Source: Sphingobacterium zeae
GTDB taxonomy: Bacteria > Bacteroidota > Bacteroidia > Sphingobacteriales > Sphingobacteriaceae
Length of the DNA: 64,000 bases
NCBI RefSeq assembly: GCF_030818895.1
Contig: NZ_JAUTBA010000001.1
Span: forward strand, 5,270,001-5,334,000
Direction of reading: 5' to 3'
Of this stretch, positions 63,215-64,000 are shown piece after piece. Position numbers and translations under genes: made by a program. The notes under the pieces are model-generated. The model was not told where the DNA came from. It worked only from the letters and a program-made list of their open reading frames with translations, and searched no databases. Position 1 is the first letter of the stretch. Every line of letters starts with the position of its first letter.

Positions 63215-64000
63215 TTATCGAAGTTTTTGGATCAGCTCACTTTCAGTAACCTTTATTTGCTCACCACTTTCCATGTCCTTTAAAGACAATTGCCCCGAGG
63301 CAGCCTCTTCTTCCCCTACCAATAACACATAAGGAATTCCTTTACCATCCGCATACCCCATTTGTTTTTTCAATTTTACAGGAGTAGCATAAAGTTCCGA
63401 AGCAATATTTTCTTGACGAAGTTTGTTCAGTAAGCGAAGTGTATACACTTCGAGTTGCTTATCAAAATTAATAATAAGAAGTTTTGTGGTTTCTGCTCTT
63501 CCGGTTGGATAAAGATTCAATTCTTCAAGTACATCATAAATTCGGTCAGCACCAAAAGAAACCCCGACTCCAGTCAACCCCTTCAGTCCAAACATCCCTG
63601 TGAGATCATCATAACGACCGCCTCCACCGATGCTTCCCATGGCAACCTCATTCGTCTTGACCTCAAAAATACAGCCCGTATAATAATTTAGACCACGAGC
63701 CAATGTAATATCCAGATCTATGATTTGATTAAGCAATTTTTCTTCAGCACCTAATTTACCGACATACTCAAACACTTCCTCAATCTCGGCAATACCATTC
63801 AAACCGATGGCAGAAGTGGCTAAAATCGCTTTTAAGGAAGACAGTTTCTCTTTATTCGAGCCTTCCAATAAAATGATCGGTTTCAAAATAGCAAGATCCT
63901 CTTCCGTAAAGCCTCTCTCAACCAATTCTTTGTTGACACCATCCAAGCCGATTTTATCCAATTTGTCGATCGCTACAGTCATATCGACAATCAACTCTGG
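63215..64000 (-). CDS. hisS: histidyl-tRNA synthetase (3' part only)
   Basis: Charges tRNA-His. Only the C-terminal 260 or so residues are in the window, and the frame is open to the last base. It has the histidine-binding signature LARGLNYYTGCIFEVKT, motif 3 as GVGVSFGADRIYDVLEEL, and then the anticodon-binding domain (LLIINFDKQLEVYTLRLLNK, GIPYVLLVGEEEAASGQLSL). The length and order match HisRS. It is probably monocistronic, ending at the hairpin at 63161-63190. Confidence 0.95.
   Translation of the reverse strand, partial: PELIVDMTVAIDKLDKIGLDGVNKELVERGFTEEDLAILKPIILLEGSNKEKLSSLKAILATSAIGLNGIAEIEEVFEYVGKLGAEEKLLNQIIDLDITLARGLNYYTGCIFEVKTNEVAMGSIGGGGRYDDLTGMFGLKGLTGVGVSFGADRIYDVLEELNLYPTGRAETTKLLIINFDKQLEVYTLRLLNKLRQENIASELYATPVKLKKQMGYADGKGIPYVLLVGEEEAASGQLSLKDMESGEQIKVTESELIQKLR

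Noticed and set aside
1..64000. CRISPR arrays, rRNA or tRNA genes, complete insertion sequences
   Set aside because: No regularly spaced repeats, rRNA stretches, cloverleaf-like sequences or intact transposase genes were seen on reading; a tRNA scan was not possible here.

Overview
The window comes from the chromosome of a Bacteroidota bacterium, most likely Sphingobacteriaceae (Sphingobacterium or a close relative). The evidence is a SusC/SusD pair next to a hybrid two-component regulator, an arginine pathway built on an ArgF'-type transcarbamylase, DUF6266-like, DUF2264 and DUF1080 proteins, zinc-free L36 and S14, and a promoter of the Bacteroidota form TTTG-N19-TAnnTTTG ahead of the ribosomal operon. 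The genus is an inference from gene content; no rRNA or tRNA gene was seen.

Layout. 1-13,729: housekeeping and envelope genes: the 3' part of a large NtrY-like sensor kinase, a coiled-coil membrane protein, gmd, a lipocalin-like lipoprotein, two YbhN-type flippase-like membrane proteins, an SDR oxidoreductase, an alpha/beta hydrolase, a DUF2089 regulator with a small membrane partner, a PlsC acyltransferase, a family 2 glycosyltransferase and ruvC. 13,730-20,651: an unassigned protein with kinase-like motifs, an Lrp/AsnC regulator, and the leftward arginine operon argD-argF'-argB-proC-argE. 20,758-35,960: a leftward S10-spc-alpha ribosomal operon from rplC to rplQ, including secY, map, infA, rpmJ, rpoA and the short rpmD. 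It starts at rplC (no rpsJ in front), has a clear promoter, and carries several intergenic hairpins, one of which looks like an internal terminator between rpsN and rpsH. 36,174-38,660: DinB and WYL-regulator genes, then a decayed spot holding a TnpB/Cas12-like RuvC-domain fragment and a truncated DUF6266-like gene.

38,798-58,351: a carbohydrate-use region. A polysaccharide utilisation locus (susC, susD, DUF2264, GH88) is transcribed leftward. Its presumed regulator, a 1,297-residue hybrid two-component system, is divergent from susC. The two share an intergenic region with a 22-bp-period direct repeat that is a candidate operator. A second GH88 paralogue follows, then a Gfo/Idh/MocA oxidoreductase, a very large HEAT plus double-DUF1080 protein and a ROK regulator. 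Together these suggest uptake of unsaturated uronic-acid oligosaccharides and an oxidative (3-keto-glycoside) route for sugar breakdown. No polysaccharide lyase is present in the window, so the polymer is unknown.

58,348-64,000: a CoA-binding protein, a serine beta-lactamase-family lipoprotein broken by a one-base frameshift inside its SxxK catalytic motif, pyruvate dehydrogenase E2 and E1-alpha, and the 3' part of hisS.

The most interesting points are the TnpB/Cas12-like remnant, valine at the substrate-specificity position of the ArgF' transcarbamylase (predicting the N-succinyl arginine route), the candidate PUL operator, the internal terminator and hairpin series in the ribosomal operon, and the frameshift in the beta-lactamase-family gene.
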